The notes under the pieces are model-generated. The model searched no databases, was not told the DNA's origin, and worked only from the letters and a program-made list of their open reading frames with translations. A stretch of DNA of 64,000 nucleotides, from positions 47,834 to 111,833 of the forward strand of contig NZ_AFWV01000016.1 of assembly GCF_000223985.1 (NCBI RefSeq), written 5' to 3'. The stretch's first letter is position 1, and each line of letters starts with the position of its first letter. Source of the stretch: Thiocapsa marina 5811. GTDB lineage: Bacteria > Pseudomonadota > Gammaproteobacteria > Chromatiales > Chromatiaceae. Made by a program: the position numbers and the translations under genes. This document shows, one piece after another, positions 45,224 through 55,209 of the stretch.

Positions 45224-46644
45224 TCATCCTGATCCTGCATCTGCTCATCCAAATCGGACTGGTCATCCGGGTTCTGCTGCGGCCGAATCGGCAACCGGCA
45301 TCGCGGGTTGCCTGGGTCGTGGTCATCCTTGCAGTACCGGTGGTCGGTGCGGTCGCCTATGTCCTGCTCGGAGAGGTGAATCTCGGGCGACATCGCGGCG
45401 AGCGGATGCGGCGCATCTTTTCGCAGGTTCCCGAATTAGCGAGCACGTTCGATCGCCAGCTTGGCCCGCCCGAAATCCCGGACAGCTATCGGCACCTGTT
45501 TCGACTCGGGGAATCCATCAGCGGCTTTGCCCCGGTCGGCGGCAATCGGGCGACCCTGATGGCGGACTCCAACGCCACGATCGATGCCATGGTCGCCGAC
45601 ATCGATGCCGCAACCGATCACGTCCACGTGAACTTCTACATCTGGCTGCCCGACAACAACGGGCTGTCGATGGTCGCGGCCTTGGAGCGCGCGGCCCTGC
45701 GCGGTGTCACCTGTCGTGCCATGGCGGACGATCTGGGCTCGCGTCGGCTGATCCATTCGATCCATTGGAAGCGGATGGCGGACGCGGGCGTGAGTCTGGC
45801 GCGCGCACTGCCGATCTCCAACCCCGTACTGCGACCGCTCGGTGGCCGCATCGATTTGCGCAACCATCGCAAGATCCTGGTGATCGACGACAGCATCACC
45901 TATTGCGGAAGCCAGAACTGCGCCGATCCCGAGTTCCGTATCAAGGCCAAATATGCCCCCTGGGTCGACGCCATGATGCGCTTCGAGGGACCGATCGCAC
46001 GCCAGAATCAGATCCTGTTCGCGAGCGACTGGCTGGCGCATGTCGACGACGACATCGATGCGCTGCTGCGCCGTCCGGTGCAGGCTGCGGGCGAGGGATT
46101 CGCGGCACAAGTGATCGGGACCGGACCGACGGTGCGCGCCTCGGCGATGCCCGAGCTGTTCGCATCCCTGATCTACAGTGCACGCGAGGAGCTGGTGATT
46201 TCGACACCGTATTATGTCCCCGATGAAGCCATGCAGAGCGCACTCTGCGGTGCGGCCTATCGGGGCGTGAAGACCAGCATCGTCTTTCCGGCCCGCAACG
46301 ATTCGTTCGTCGTGGGTGCGACCAGCCGAAGCTATTACGCCGATCTGCTCGCCGCCGGGGTGCGGATCTACGAGTTCGAAGGCGGACTCCTGCACACCAA
46401 GTCATTGACCCTGGACGGGGCGGTCACCCTGATCGGCTCGGCCAATATGGATAGGCGCAGCTTCGAGCTCAACTTCGAGAACAATATCCTCGTCTACGAT
46501 CCGGCGCTCACGGCGACCATGCGCGAGCGCCAGGACAGCTACATCGCCCGATCCCGCCCCGTCGATGCCGAGACGGTCGCGGCCTGGGGGCCGGGACGCC
46601 GACTCCTGAACAACAGCATCGCCATGCTGGGGCCGATCCTATAA
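45220..46644 (+). CDS. cls: Cardiolipin synthase-type phospholipase D family protein
   Basis: A 474-residue membrane enzyme. Two N-terminal helices of the PLDc_N type (ILILHLLIQIGLVIRVLLRPNRQPASRVAW; VILAVPVVGAVAYVLLGE) precede two PLD catalytic motifs, NHRKILVID and LHTKSLTLDGAVTLIGSANMDRRSF. It probably condenses two phosphatidylglycerols to cardiolipin. Its TAA stop (46642-46644) is the first bases of a family II palindromic repeat. The class (ClsA-like) is inferred from domain order. Confidence 0.92.
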   Translation: MIILILHLLIQIGLVIRVLLRPNRQPASRVAWVVVILAVPVVGAVAYVLLGEVNLGRHRGERMRRIFSQVPELASTFDRQLGPPEIPDSYRHLFRLGESISGFAPVGGNRATLMADSNATIDAMVADIDAATDHVHVNFYIWLPDNNGLSMVAALERAALRGVTCRAMADDLGSRRLIHSIHWKRMADAGVSLARALPISNPVLRPLGGRIDLRNHRKILVIDDSITYCGSQNCADPEFRIKAKYAPWVDAMMRFEGPIARQNQILFASDWLAHVDDDIDALLRRPVQAAGEGFAAQVIGTGPTVRASAMPELFASLIYSAREELVISTPYYVPDEAMQSALCGAAYRGVKTSIVFPARNDSFVVGATSRSYYADLLAAGVRIYEFEGGLLHTKSLTLDGAVTLIGSANMDRRSFELNFENNILVYDPALTATMRERQDSYIARSRPVDAETVAAWGPGRRLLNNSIAMLGPIL

Positions 46645-46726
46645 ACCGCGCCCGGGACGGTATGCCATGTCTTTGGATGGGATCGGCCCCGGCAGACTTG
46701 ACGTGCGTTGGAGTCGGCGCGGTTTA
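46642..46726 (-). repeat. Family II palindromic repeat, copy B1
   Basis: 85 bp from TAAACCGCGCCCGG to GGCGCGGTTTA, with the core TTTGGATGGGATCGGCCCCGGCA shared with copies at 25652, 47779 and 58808. It begins at the stop codon of the cardiolipin-synthase-like gene and is followed by AT-rich GAATATTAAAAAATCTAAAA. Confidence 0.85.
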
Positions 46727-46748
46727 GAATATTAAAAAATCTAAAATC

Positions 46749-46835
46749 TTAAACCGCGTCCCCCGCAAAGGGCCATGGATGCATCGAACGTCGAATTCAC
46801 TCGAAGATGAGCATATCGCTCCGGACGCGGTTTAA
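46749..46835. repeat. Family II-related palindromic repeat, copy B2
   Basis: A perfect 13-bp inverted pair, TTAAACCGCGTCC and GGACGCGGTTTAA, encloses a different middle (about 60 bp). The right part (AGATGAGCATATCGCTCCGGACGCGGTTTA) matches the half-unit at 25751-25786. It ends two bases before the stop codon of the convergent small membrane gene. Confidence 0.8.
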
Positions 46836-46837
46836 GC

Positions 46838-47014
46838 TCAGCTCGGTCCGAAAAGAAACCAAAGAATCAAACCCACGACCGGCAGCAAGAGGACGAGAGC
46901 GATCCACAACACCTTCGAGCCCGTGCCGGCCGAGCTGCCGACGATCCTGACGATCGCGTAGATCGTCAGGATCAGGTGGATCAAGCCGAGAATGCCTGTG
47001 ACTTCGATCTGCAT
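46838..47014 (-). CDS. PLDc_N-type small membrane protein
   Basis: A 58-residue two-helix protein (MQIEVTGILGLIHLILTIYAIVRIVGSSAG; KVLWIALVLLLPVVGLILWFLFGPS) of the phospholipase-D N-terminal family. The ATG at 47014 has GGAGAG at good spacing; a Met five codons earlier lacks one. The P-V-x-G-x-x-x-W-F-x-F-G tail is typical. It lies opposite the cardiolipin-synthase-like gene, which carries the same kind of helices. Function unknown. Confidence 0.8.
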   Translation of the reverse strand: MQIEVTGILGLIHLILTIYAIVRIVGSSAGTGSKVLWIALVLLLPVVGLILWFLFGPS

Positions 47015-47205
47015 CGATGAGCTCTCCATGAGGGTGCGTTGTCTGGGTGCGAACGGCAGGAGCGGACCCTTCGCGAAGAGTCCGCAGCGATGATAGCTCA
47101 GTCCCCGTCGCTCGCGTCGGTTGCGACCGGGTCCGACCTCGCGCAGGTGACATGACCGGGACGACCGGTTGCGCTTCCCGACAATTCGACAAAGGAGATC
47201 CTACA

Positions 47206-47757
47206 GTGTCCAGCCTCCCGGAACGGCGCGAGCAGATCCGCCTCGTCCATGCGGCCTTCATCCGTCAGGTGGTCGCGCTGACCCAACGCCCGGAGGGCCG
47301 AGCCGAGCTCGAGGCCCTGCTTGCGGGGGCCGAGCAACAGGGTTGGAGCGCGCTTGTCGCCGTGCTGCGACGCATCGCGAAGGGGGAGCGCTCGCCTGCG
47401 CTCCTGAACGGCCTCGACGAAGAAGACGGAGTCATCGCGGAATCCGTCCTGCGCGGACTCCAAGACCCCTCCAGTCTGCCGGATCCAAGCCAGGCGCAGG
47501 ATCCGACCCTCGCCGCACCGGGCCTCGCGCACATGATCCACGCCGCGCGCACGGATCCCCAGGCGCTGGTGCTGATCGGCAACATGGCCGATCAGATGAG
47601 CAAGGTCGGGGGCAGTATGGCCCGACTGGCCGGTGTTGTCCGCCCGCTGATCAACGGGGAGCGCAACCCGGACCAGCTCTGTCGCGGGATGGATACCCAG
47701 ACCCGCCAACTGGTGTTGGAGATCCTCGGCGAGCTGGGCAAATTGGAGGCGCATTAA
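47206..47757 (+). CDS. Conserved hypothetical protein, 183 aa, GTG start
   Basis: The GTG at 47206 is chosen because a strong AAAGGAG lies 8 bases upstream. The product is soluble and mostly helical, with a repeated feel (RPEGRAELEALLAGAEQQGWSALVAVLRRI; LVLEILGELGKLEAH). I do not recognise a family. It lies alone between two groups of palindromic repeats. Nothing in the sequence indicates its role. Confidence 0.65.
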   Translation: MSSLPERREQIRLVHAAFIRQVVALTQRPEGRAELEALLAGAEQQGWSALVAVLRRIAKGERSPALLNGLDEEDGVIAESVLRGLQDPSSLPDPSQAQDPTLAAPGLAHMIHAARTDPQALVLIGNMADQMSKVGGSMARLAGVVRPLINGERNPDQLCRGMDTQTRQLVLEILGELGKLEAH

Positions 47758-47778
47758 ACTTTTATATTTTTTAATATC

Positions 47779-47864
47779 TTAAACCGCACCACCTCCAATG
47801 ATCGTCAAGTCTTCCGGGGCCGATCCCATCCAAAAACATGACATACCGCGCTGGGCGCGGTTTA
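47779..47864 (+). repeat. Family II palindromic repeat, copy C
   Basis: 86 bp, TTAAACCGCACC to GGGCGCGGTTTA, with core GTCAAGTCTTCCGGGGCCGATCCCATCC, the inverse orientation of copies A and B1. An AT-rich stretch (AACTTTTATATTTTTTAATATC) separates it from the end of the 183-aa gene. Confidence 0.85.
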
Positions 47865-47925
47865 GCACGGCTCGACCGCCTCGGCATATCTACCCGCTCC
47901 CCTTTTGCACCGCGACGCCGCCCGA

Positions 47926-50900
47926 TCAACGCCCGACGGGCCCCTCGCCGTCCGCGTCGCGGGGCTGCGTTGGACCGTCCTCTTCGAGCCTGACCCGCAA
48001 GGGTCCGCGCGTATCCAGGTGTAGATCGCGCTGCGGGTAGGCGATGACGATGCCCGCGTCTCTGAATTTGCGGTTGATCGCCATGTTGAGCTCCGAGGTG
48101 ATGGCGACCCGATGCTCGATATCCTCGATATAGGCGCGCAGCGATAGGGTCAGGGCGTTGTCGCCGAACCCTTCGAGGTTCATCGCAGGCTTGGGGTTGG
48201 CGAGCACGCGCGGATTCTCCTGTGCCGCCTCCCGCATCAGGGCATGGGCCAGGTCCACATCGGTGTCGTAGGCCACCCCGACGAGGATCATGATCCGTGT
48301 CACCGGGTCGGACAGGGACCAGTTGAGCAGCCGGCCGGTGATCAGCTCCTTGTTCGGGACCAGCAGCTCCTTGCGATCGTAACCGCGGATCGTCGTGGCA
48401 CGGATGCGGATCTTGGTAACCACGCCATCGGTCCCGTCCACGGTGATGACGTCGCCGACCCGCACCGGGCGCTCGAACAGGATGATCAGACCGCTGACGA
48501 AGTTCGCGACGATCTCCTGCAGACCGAACCCGATACCCAGCCCCATCGCGGCCACCAGCCACTGGAGCTGCGACCATTGAGCGCCGACGGTGTCGAGCGC
48601 CAGCACGATGCCCAAGGCGACGATGAGGTAGGTCGTCAGGGTCGTCACCGTGTAGCGGCTGCTCGAGGTCATGTGCAGACGCTCGCTCAGGACGATCTCG
48701 AGCATCGCCGGCAATCGCTTTGCGAGCACGCCGATCGCGACCAGATACAGCAGGGCGAGCCCGAGATCGGCCAGGGTGACAGGAAGCGCCGTCTCCTCCC
48801 CGTTCAGGATCCCGGTGGTGTGCCAGAGGGTCACCTCGTCGAGGATGCCCAATGCAGGAAAGACCGGCGACCAGATGGCGTAGAGACCGATCAGGGCGAG
48901 GGCGACGAGCGCCATCCCCAGCAGCTCCCGACCGGCTGCGCCCGCCGCCGCGAGATCCACATGGACATAGTCCGACGGCACGGCGAGGAGCTCCACGCCT
49001 GCCGAGGCATCACGCTCCGCGACGGCGACCTGACGGCGCTCGCGCGCAACCCGGCGGGCCAAGCGGGCCCGCGCGTGCATCAGCCAGCTCGAGGCCAGCG
49101 CATGCAGCAACACCAAAACGACGCTCAATCCCAAGGTGAGTAGATAGGCATCCCAGAGCACGAGCGCCGAATAGACATAACCCTCCAAAACCAGAACCAT
49201 GATCACCAAAGGCACGGCCACCAAGACCGGGTACCAGATCGGGTAGGTGCGGGACAATAGACCGGCGCCCGGACGTTGCCGCGACGCCGTCATCAGACCC
49301 CGCTCGGGGTGAAACAATCGGAAAAAGAACAGGGCGATCGCAGCGACGGAGACCAGTGCGGTGAGCCGCGCGACGAGTCCGACCGCGGCATCCGGGTTGA
49401 TGCTGATCGCCTTGCCGAGGATCAGCATCGCCGGAACCAGGACCCAAATCAGCCAGCCGATCTCCGACCTCAGCCGTTGCGCACCGGCCTGCGGCCACCT
49501 GAAATGCCCGATCGCCAGACCGCGCGGCAGACAGATCCCGCGCAACAGCAGCAGGACATAAAGCACGACCGCGATGCGGACCAGCTGAACCCCGGCCGTC
49601 TCGGACACCTCCGTACCCTGCGCGGCGTTCTGAAGGGCCCAGCCGGCCGCGCCGAAGAGCAGGGGCAGCGGCGCCGCAAGCAACAGGGTGAGCATCAGCG
49701 CACGCAGTGTGAGCCGCGTGTCCCCGAGACCGGGCTGCTCCGCTCGGACCGAAGCGCGCTCGATCGCCGCGATCAAGGCCCGGCGCTTCCAAAGCAGCAG
49801 GCCCGACATCAAGGCCGCGAGCCAAGACAGGGGCGAGGTCGCAAGCCGCCCTGCGAGGCTGCGGCCAAGCTCGGACCAGACCGGGGGCGACAGCAAGCGC
49901 CCGAGCTCGGGTTGAAGATTCGCCAAATCAGCCGGACGGGTCTTGGCCCCCGTACCGAGCCAAAACAGGTGCTCTTCGAGAAAGTAATCGTAGGCACGCG
50001 CGACATCCAGCATCCGACCTTCGGCGGCCTTGAGCCTCTGCAGCGCCTCGAGCTGCACGCCCTCGGCCTCCAGCTGCTTGGCGAGCAACACCTGACGCCC
50101 CACGATCAAGGTGCGCAGGGTATCGAGATCCTGCGGTTCCGAGTCATCCGAGAGCTTGGCCGCAAGCTCGGCGAGGGTGCGGCTCGGATCCGCGATGCGG
50201 GTCGCCTCGTCGAGGTGCTGCAGCCGGCTGACGTTGACAGCGGCGATCTGCTGCTCGAGCGCGCGCAGATTGCGGGTATGGACCTCGAAATCGGGCAGAT
50301 CCGCACGGTGCTCGAGCAAGAGCGGACCAATGCCTTCGGTCAGCCCGCCGGCCTCCCGAGCCGCACGCACGCGCTCGAAATTGGCCTGGACCCGCTCGGC
50401 CGACCGCAGCGCCTGCGCCTCGTCCTCGTCATGTCCGTCGAGTCGCGCGGCGATGGTCGAGAGCTGCTCCGTCAGCTCGGCGTTCTCGCGCGCGAGCTGG
50501 CTCAGCAGCGGATCGGCCCCCTCGGTCAACTCCAGCATCCGCACGGCCTCCGCCTTGGCGAACGCCGCCTCGCTCTCGTGCTTGTCGTTGAGCAGCGCCT
50601 TCAGCGCCTCGACCTGCGCGCGAAGGCGCCCGACGCTCGCGGCCTCCTCGTCGCGCCTGGCCGCGAGCAGCTCCAACCGCATCGGCTGACTGATAAGCTC
50701 TTGCTCGAATGCACGAATCTCGGTGCTCAAGGCGACATAGCGGGTCTCCAGAGCCCACCACCGAGCCTGCATGAGCGAAGAGCCGGAGCCCGAGCCCAGA
50801 GAGGCGTGCTCGCCGCCGCCGGACTCCACCCGCAGGGCTGCGGCGATCCCGTCCTGCTGCTCCTGCGCCGCCGTGAGACGCTGGCGGATCATGGTCGGAC

Positions 50901-51378
50901 GGTTCTCGTGGAAGGTGCGCTGGCGTTCGAAATCGGCGCGCCGCGCCTCTGCCGCGGCGAGGTCGGCCTGGGCCTTGCGAAGCCGCAGCGCGATCTCGAC
51001 ACGCGGCGTCTGCGGACCGACGCCAAGCCCCTGTGCCGGATCGGCGGAACCCGCCTCCGCGATCCGCTCGCGCACGCGCCGCGTCTCCTCCGGCGCTGCC
51101 TGTGCGACCTCCTCGAAGGCCGCGGCACGGTCCCTGTTGACATCCGCCTCCTTGAGGTTGTTCAGGGCTTCGCGGTAGCGGGCGACGACCTTGGTCTTGA
51201 TTTCGGCATCCAGATCGGTGCTCGCCTCGGACCGGGCGATCTTGGCTTCCAGACCCTCCGTCGACATCAGCGACGGATTCAACGAGGCGAGGCCCGCGTT
51301 CTCCGCGCCGAGTGTCGACGACAACAGCGTCAGGCAGAGCCCCAAGGCAAGCGTGAAGCCGACAACCGGATCTCTCAT
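47926..51378 (-). CDS. MscK/KefA-type mechanosensitive channel
   Basis: A 1150-residue member of the large MscS group. A signal peptide (VVGFTLALGLCLTLLSSTLGAE) leads a long periplasmic coiled-coil region (about residues 30-520). About eleven helices follow, then the MscS core: VGAQWSQLQWLVAAMGLGIGFGLQEIVANFVSGLIILFERPVRVGDVI, and the beta-domain with ELLVPNKELI. It opens on membrane tension to release solutes in osmotic downshock. The start at 51378 gives the signal peptide; earlier in-frame codons overlap the lipoprotein gene. Length matches MscK and MscM. Confidence 0.93.
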   Translation of the reverse strand: MRDPVVGFTLALGLCLTLLSSTLGAENAGLASLNPSLMSTEGLEAKIARSEASTDLDAEIKTKVVARYREALNNLKEADVNRDRAAAFEEVAQAAPEETRRVRERIAEAGSADPAQGLGVGPQTPRVEIALRLRKAQADLAAAEARRADFERQRTFHENRPTMIRQRLTAAQEQQDGIAAALRVESGGGEHASLGSGSGSSLMQARWWALETRYVALSTEIRAFEQELISQPMRLELLAARRDEEAASVGRLRAQVEALKALLNDKHESEAAFAKAEAVRMLELTEGADPLLSQLARENAELTEQLSTIAARLDGHDEDEAQALRSAERVQANFERVRAAREAGGLTEGIGPLLLEHRADLPDFEVHTRNLRALEQQIAAVNVSRLQHLDEATRIADPSRTLAELAAKLSDDSEPQDLDTLRTLIVGRQVLLAKQLEAEGVQLEALQRLKAAEGRMLDVARAYDYFLEEHLFWLGTGAKTRPADLANLQPELGRLLSPPVWSELGRSLAGRLATSPLSWLAALMSGLLLWKRRALIAAIERASVRAEQPGLGDTRLTLRALMLTLLLAAPLPLLFGAAGWALQNAAQGTEVSETAGVQLVRIAVVLYVLLLLRGICLPRGLAIGHFRWPQAGAQRLRSEIGWLIWVLVPAMLILGKAISINPDAAVGLVARLTALVSVAAIALFFFRLFHPERGLMTASRQRPGAGLLSRTYPIWYPVLVAVPLVIMVLVLEGYVYSALVLWDAYLLTLGLSVVLVLLHALASSWLMHARARLARRVARERRQVAVAERDASAGVELLAVPSDYVHVDLAAAGAAGRELLGMALVALALIGLYAIWSPVFPALGILDEVTLWHTTGILNGEETALPVTLADLGLALLYLVAIGVLAKRLPAMLEIVLSERLHMTSSSRYTVTTLTTYLIVALGIVLALDTVGAQWSQLQWLVAAMGLGIGFGLQEIVANFVSGLIILFERPVRVGDVITVDGTDGVVTKIRIRATTIRGYDRKELLVPNKELITGRLLNWSLSDPVTRIMILVGVAYDTDVDLAHALMREAAQENPRVLANPKPAMNLEGFGDNALTLSLRAYIEDIEHRVAITSELNMAINRKFRDAGIVIAYPQRDLHLDTRGPLRVRLEEDGPTQPRDADGEGPVGR

Positions 51379-51448
51379 GATCGACGCTTCGGACCTGGCT
51401 CGACCCTGCCGATCGCCCTGCAAGGGCGGGCTGATCGGGCCACGACGA

Positions 51449-51733
51449 CTAATCGATCGTCTCGGGGATATACCCCGGCGCATTGGGACCCATGTTCTTC
51501 TCGCCCTCCTCGGCCTCCTCGTAGGGATCGCCGATCGCATAGGGCTCGCCGGCCGCGACTCCAGCGGCGTCCGCCGGGTTGTCGATCACGCTGTCTCCGA
51601 CGAGAGCCCCGTCCGAGACGTTCACGCCTTCGACGATGACTTGATCGCCGCAGCCGGCAAGTAGCAGGAGCGCGAGGACCATGGCCAGAGAGGAGAACCG
51701 GCGATGCTTGGAACGGGTATCGGGTTCGATCAT
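51449..51733 (-). CDS. Small lipoprotein
   Basis: 94 residues with a lipobox (VLALLLLAGCGDQ; Cys is the lipidation site) and an acidic, low-complexity mature part (GDPYEEAEEGEKNMGPNAPGYIPETID). It lies 70 bp upstream of the MscK-type gene on the same strand. A periplasmic partner of the channel is possible, but nothing shows it. Confidence 0.7.
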   Translation of the reverse strand: MIEPDTRSKHRRFSSLAMVLALLLLAGCGDQVIVEGVNVSDGALVGDSVIDNPADAAGVAAGEPYAIGDPYEEAEEGEKNMGPNAPGYIPETID

Positions 51734-51749
51734 TGTGGCTCCGTTGCGT

Positions 51750-51966
51750 TTAAACCGCGCCCGGCGCGGTATGCGTCATGTGTTGGGGACTTGCTCATAA
51801 ACCCGGCCACGTCGCTGATCGTAGCTGTAGGGTGGACAAGCGCAGCGCAGTCCACCAGCGCCGGCGCGGGGTTCGGTGGACTTCGCTCTCGCTCGTCCAC
51901 CCTACGCTCTCGCTCGTCCACCCTACGGCCGGGATGATGAACAATGCCTGTGTTGGCGCGGCTTAA
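51750..51966. repeat. Family II palindromic repeat, copy D, apparently split by family I
   Basis: TTAAACCGCGCCCGGCGCGGTATGCGTCATGT (left half, from about 51750) and GTTGGCGCGGCTTAA (right end, to 51966) are the two ends of a family II unit separated by about 165 bp. A family I repeat occupies 51827-51926 between them. The middle is diverged. The 326-bp gap between the lipoprotein and RND genes holds nothing else I can see. Confidence 0.6.
51827..51926 (+). repeat. Family I palindromic repeat, copy 2
   Basis: The 79-bp unit GTAGGGTGGACAAGCGCAGCG...CTCGTCCACCCTAC, followed by a 21-bp duplication of its right end (GCTCTCGCTCGTCCACCCTAC). It is the same sequence as 13608-13686 and, inverted, 60681-60759. 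Confidence 0.85.
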
Positions 51967-52059
51967 GGTATTAAGACTTCCTCGACCCGAAGCCGGACTG
52001 CCTCGAGAATCTTGAACAGGGACGAAGCTCCGCGTAAGGTCTTCCAGCCCCATCGGACG

Positions 52060-55000
52060 TCACGAAACCGGGGCCTCGTGCTCCGGACCCGGCTCCCGAA
52101 CCTTCACGCCCCCGTGGACCTTCTCCCGAAGCCGCTGGAAGATCACGTAGAGCATCGGGATCAGGAAGATCCCGATCAGCGAGGCGGCGAGCATGCCGCC
52201 GAAGACGGCCGTGCCGACGCCGCGCTGACTCGCCTCGCCTGCTCCGCTGGCGATGACCAAGGGGACGAGACCGAGGATGAAGGCAAAGCTGGTCATGAGA
52301 ACGGCACGGATCCGCAGACGTGCCGCTCGGGTGGCCGCGTCCAGTATCGAGGCCCCGGAGGCGCGCTGCTCGATCGCGAACTCGACAATCAGGATCGCGT
52401 TCTTGCTCGCCAGCCCGATCAGCACCACGATGCCGACCTGGGCATAGAGGTCGTTGGAGAGACCCGCGACCCAAAGTGCGCAGAGTGCGCCGAGCACCCC
52501 GACCGTGACGCTCAGGAGCACGACCGCCGGCATCGACCAACTCTCGTAGAGCCCGACCAGGAAGAGATAGGCGAACAAGACCGCCAGCGCCAGCACGATC
52601 GGCGTCTGCCCGCCGGCCTCGCGCTCCTGAAAGGCGGTGCCCGTCCACTCGAAGCCGTAGCCCGCCGGCAAGGTCGCCGCGGAGATCCGCTCCATCGCCG
52701 TCAGGGCGTCGCCCGAGCTGAAGCCGGGCGCCGGCTCGCCCTGGATCGTGACGCTGCGATAGTTGTTGTAGCGTTGCAGCAGCTGCGGTCCCAGGATCAG
52801 CTCCGGGCTCAGCAGTGCGCGCAGCGGCACCATGTCGCCTCGGTCGTTGCGCACATGGATCCGGTAGATGTCCTCGACGCTGCGACGGTCGGCCTCGCGC
52901 CCCTCCACCTGGACCTGCCAGACCCGTCCGAACCGATTGAAGTCGTTGACGTAGTAGCCCCCGAGGGTCGCTTGAAGTGCGTTGAAGACGTCGCTGATGC
53001 GCACACCCAGGGTCTGGACCTTTTCGCGATCGATGTCGAGAAACACCTGCGGGTTATCGGTCGCCCAGGTCGAGAACACGCGCGAGAGCGCGGGATCCTG
53101 ATTGGCGGCGAGGATCAGTCCGCGCATCACCCCGGCGAGCGCCTCGGGGGTGCGACCCTGCAGGTCTTCGAGCTGATACTGAAAGCCACCGCCGGTTCCG
53201 AGTCCGACGATCGGCGGCAGATTGAACGGCATGATCCGCGCGCTCGGAATGCCGATGGTTGCGGCCGCGATCCGATCGATGACGGCATCGACCTTGAGAT
53301 CCGCCGTCTTGCGCTCCTCGAACGGCTTCAACCGCCCGATGATGGCCGCCGAGTTGGAGAGCACCGCGCCGTCGAGGATGCTGAAACCCGTGATCGTCAC
53401 CACGTGCGCGACCGCGGGATCGGCCTTCACGAGCGTCTCGAGCTCCTTCACCACGTCGAAGGTCCGGCTCACCGAGGCGCCTTGCGGCAACTGCACATGG
53501 GCCATAAAGGCCCCTTGATCCTCTTCCGGGAGGAACCCGGTCGGCGTGACCTTGAACAACCAACCGGTCGCGAGCCCGACCCCGAGGATCAGCACCACCA
53601 CCAGCATCGCAACGCGCACCAGCCGCGCGACGATCGCGGCATAGCCGTCGCGGACCCGATCGATCCCGCCCATCACATAGCGCATCGGCCCGCGTCGATG
53701 ACCGCCGGGCTTGAGCAGGACCGCGCACAGCGCCGGCGAGAGGGTCAGGGCATTGACGGCCGAGATCAGCATGGCGAAGGCGACGACGGCCGCGAACTGC
53801 TGAAAGAGCTGTCCGGTGATCCCGGGAATAAAGGCCACCGGCAGGAAGACCGACAGCAGCACCAAGGTGATGGCGATGATGGGGCCGGTGATCTGGCCCA
53901 TCGCCTTCTTGGCGGCCTCGCGCGGAGGCAGGCCCTCCTCCTCCATGATGCGCTCGACGTTCTCCACCACCACGATGGCGTCGTCGACCACGATCCCGAT
54001 CGCCAGCACGACGGCCAACAGCGAGATGGTGTTGGCCGAAAAACCGATCGCGAGCAGGAAGGCAAAGGTGCCGATCAGGGCCACGGGCACCGCGATCAAC
54101 GGAATCAGGGTGGCTCGCCAGCTCCCGAGAAAGAGGAACACGACCAGGATGACCAGGACGAAGGCCTCGAGCAGGGTATGGACGACCTTCTCCAGACTCG
54201 CATTCACGAAGTCCGTGGTGTCGTACACCAAGGTATAGTCAAGATCGTCGGGAAACCGCTCGGCGAGGCGATTCATGGCCGCCTCGACGCCGTCGGCCAC
54301 GGACACCGCATTCGCACCCGGCGCGAGATAGATCCCGATGGCGGCCGCGTCCTGCCCGTCCAATCGGCTGAAGGAGTCCGACTGGCGCGCACCGAGCTCG
54401 ACGCGTCCGACATCCGAGACGAGAACGGTCGAGCCGTCCGGGTTGGCCCGCACCACGATACGTTCGAACTCGGCCGCATCGGTCAAGCGCCCGCGGGTCT
54501 GGAGCGTAATCTGGAACTGTTGGTCGGCCGTCATCGGCTGCGCGCCGATCCGCCCCACCGCGGCCTGGATGTTCTGGCCCTGGATCGCCGCGATCACGTC
54601 CGCCGGGGTGAGCGAGAGCGCGGTGAGCCGATCCGCCTCGAGCCAGATCCGCATGCTGTAGTCGAGCGGCCCGAACAACGACGCCTGTCCCACGCCGGGC
54701 ACACGTGCCAAGGTGTCCACGACATTGATGGTCGCGTAATTGCTCAGAAACAGCCCGTCGTAGGATCCCTTCGGCGAGCTCAGCGCGACCACCTGCAACA
54801 TGGCGTTGGATTGCTTCTGGACCGTCAGACCCTGCCGCTTGACCTCCTCCGGGAGCTGGGCCATCGCCAGATTGGCGCGGTTCTGCACGTTGACCGTGTT
54901 GATGTCCGGGTCCGAGCCGAGCGCGAAGGTGACGGTGAGCGAGTAGCTGCCGTCGTTGCCGCTCGTGGACTGCATGTAGAGCATGTTGTCCACGCCGTTG

Positions 55001-55209
55001 ACCTGCGACTCGATCGGCTGAGCAACGGTGGACTCCACGACCGAGGCGCTCGCGCCCGGATAGGCCGCGCTGACCGAGACCTGCGGCGGGACGATGTCGG
55101 GAAACTGAGCGACCGGAATACGGGTGATGGCGATCAGCCCGGCCAGCATGATGACGACCGAGATGACGATCGAGAGCCGCGGCCGGTCGATGAAGACATC
55201 GGAGATCAT
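52060..55209 (-). CDS. RND multidrug efflux transporter, inner-membrane subunit (HAE1/AcrB type)
   Basis: A 1049-residue proton-driven exporter with twelve helices and two large periplasmic loops. Proton-relay acids are in [52 protein letters not shown] is the standard first helix. [26 protein letters not shown] closes the fold. It overlaps the adaptor gene by 4 bp. No outer-membrane TolC-type gene or local regulator follows, so it presumably uses a shared channel. Substrates unknown. Confidence 0.95.
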   Translation of the reverse strand: MISDVFIDRPRLSIVISVVIMLAGLIAITRIPVAQFPDIVPPQVSVSAAYPGASASVVESTVAQPIESQVNGVDNMLYMQSTSGNDGSYSLTVTFALGSDPDINTVNVQNRANLAMAQLPEEVKRQGLTVQKQSNAMLQVVALSSPKGSYDGLFLSNYATINVVDTLARVPGVGQASLFGPLDYSMRIWLEADRLTALSLTPADVIAAIQGQNIQAAVGRIGAQPMTADQQFQITLQTRGRLTDAAEFERIVVRANPDGSTVLVSDVGRVELGARQSDSFSRLDGQDAAAIGIYLAPGANAVSVADGVEAAMNRLAERFPDDLDYTLVYDTTDFVNASLEKVVHTLLEAFVLVILVVFLFLGSWRATLIPLIAVPVALIGTFAFLLAIGFSANTISLLAVVLAIGIVVDDAIVVVENVERIMEEEGLPPREAAKKAMGQITGPIIAITLVLLSVFLPVAFIPGITGQLFQQFAAVVAFAMLISAVNALTLSPALCAVLLKPGGHRRGPMRYVMGGIDRVRDGYAAIVARLVRVAMLVVVLILGVGLATGWLFKVTPTGFLPEEDQGAFMAHVQLPQGASVSRTFDVVKELETLVKADPAVAHVVTITGFSILDGAVLSNSAAIIGRLKPFEERKTADLKVDAVIDRIAAATIGIPSARIMPFNLPPIVGLGTGGGFQYQLEDLQGRTPEALAGVMRGLILAANQDPALSRVFSTWATDNPQVFLDIDREKVQTLGVRISDVFNALQATLGGYYVNDFNRFGRVWQVQVEGREADRRSVEDIYRIHVRNDRGDMVPLRALLSPELILGPQLLQRYNNYRSVTIQGEPAPGFSSGDALTAMERISAATLPAGYGFEWTGTAFQEREAGGQTPIVLALAVLFAYLFLVGLYESWSMPAVVLLSVTVGVLGALCALWVAGLSNDLYAQVGIVVLIGLASKNAILIVEFAIEQRASGASILDAATRAARLRIRAVLMTSFAFILGLVPLVIASGAGEASQRGVGTAVFGGMLAASLIGIFLIPMLYVIFQRLREKVHGGVKVREPGPEHEAPVS

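Noticed and set aside
49276..51639. A 787-codon plus-strand frame opposite the MscK-type gene
   Set aside because: Arg/Gln/Leu-rich shadow of the channel's coiled-coil codons.
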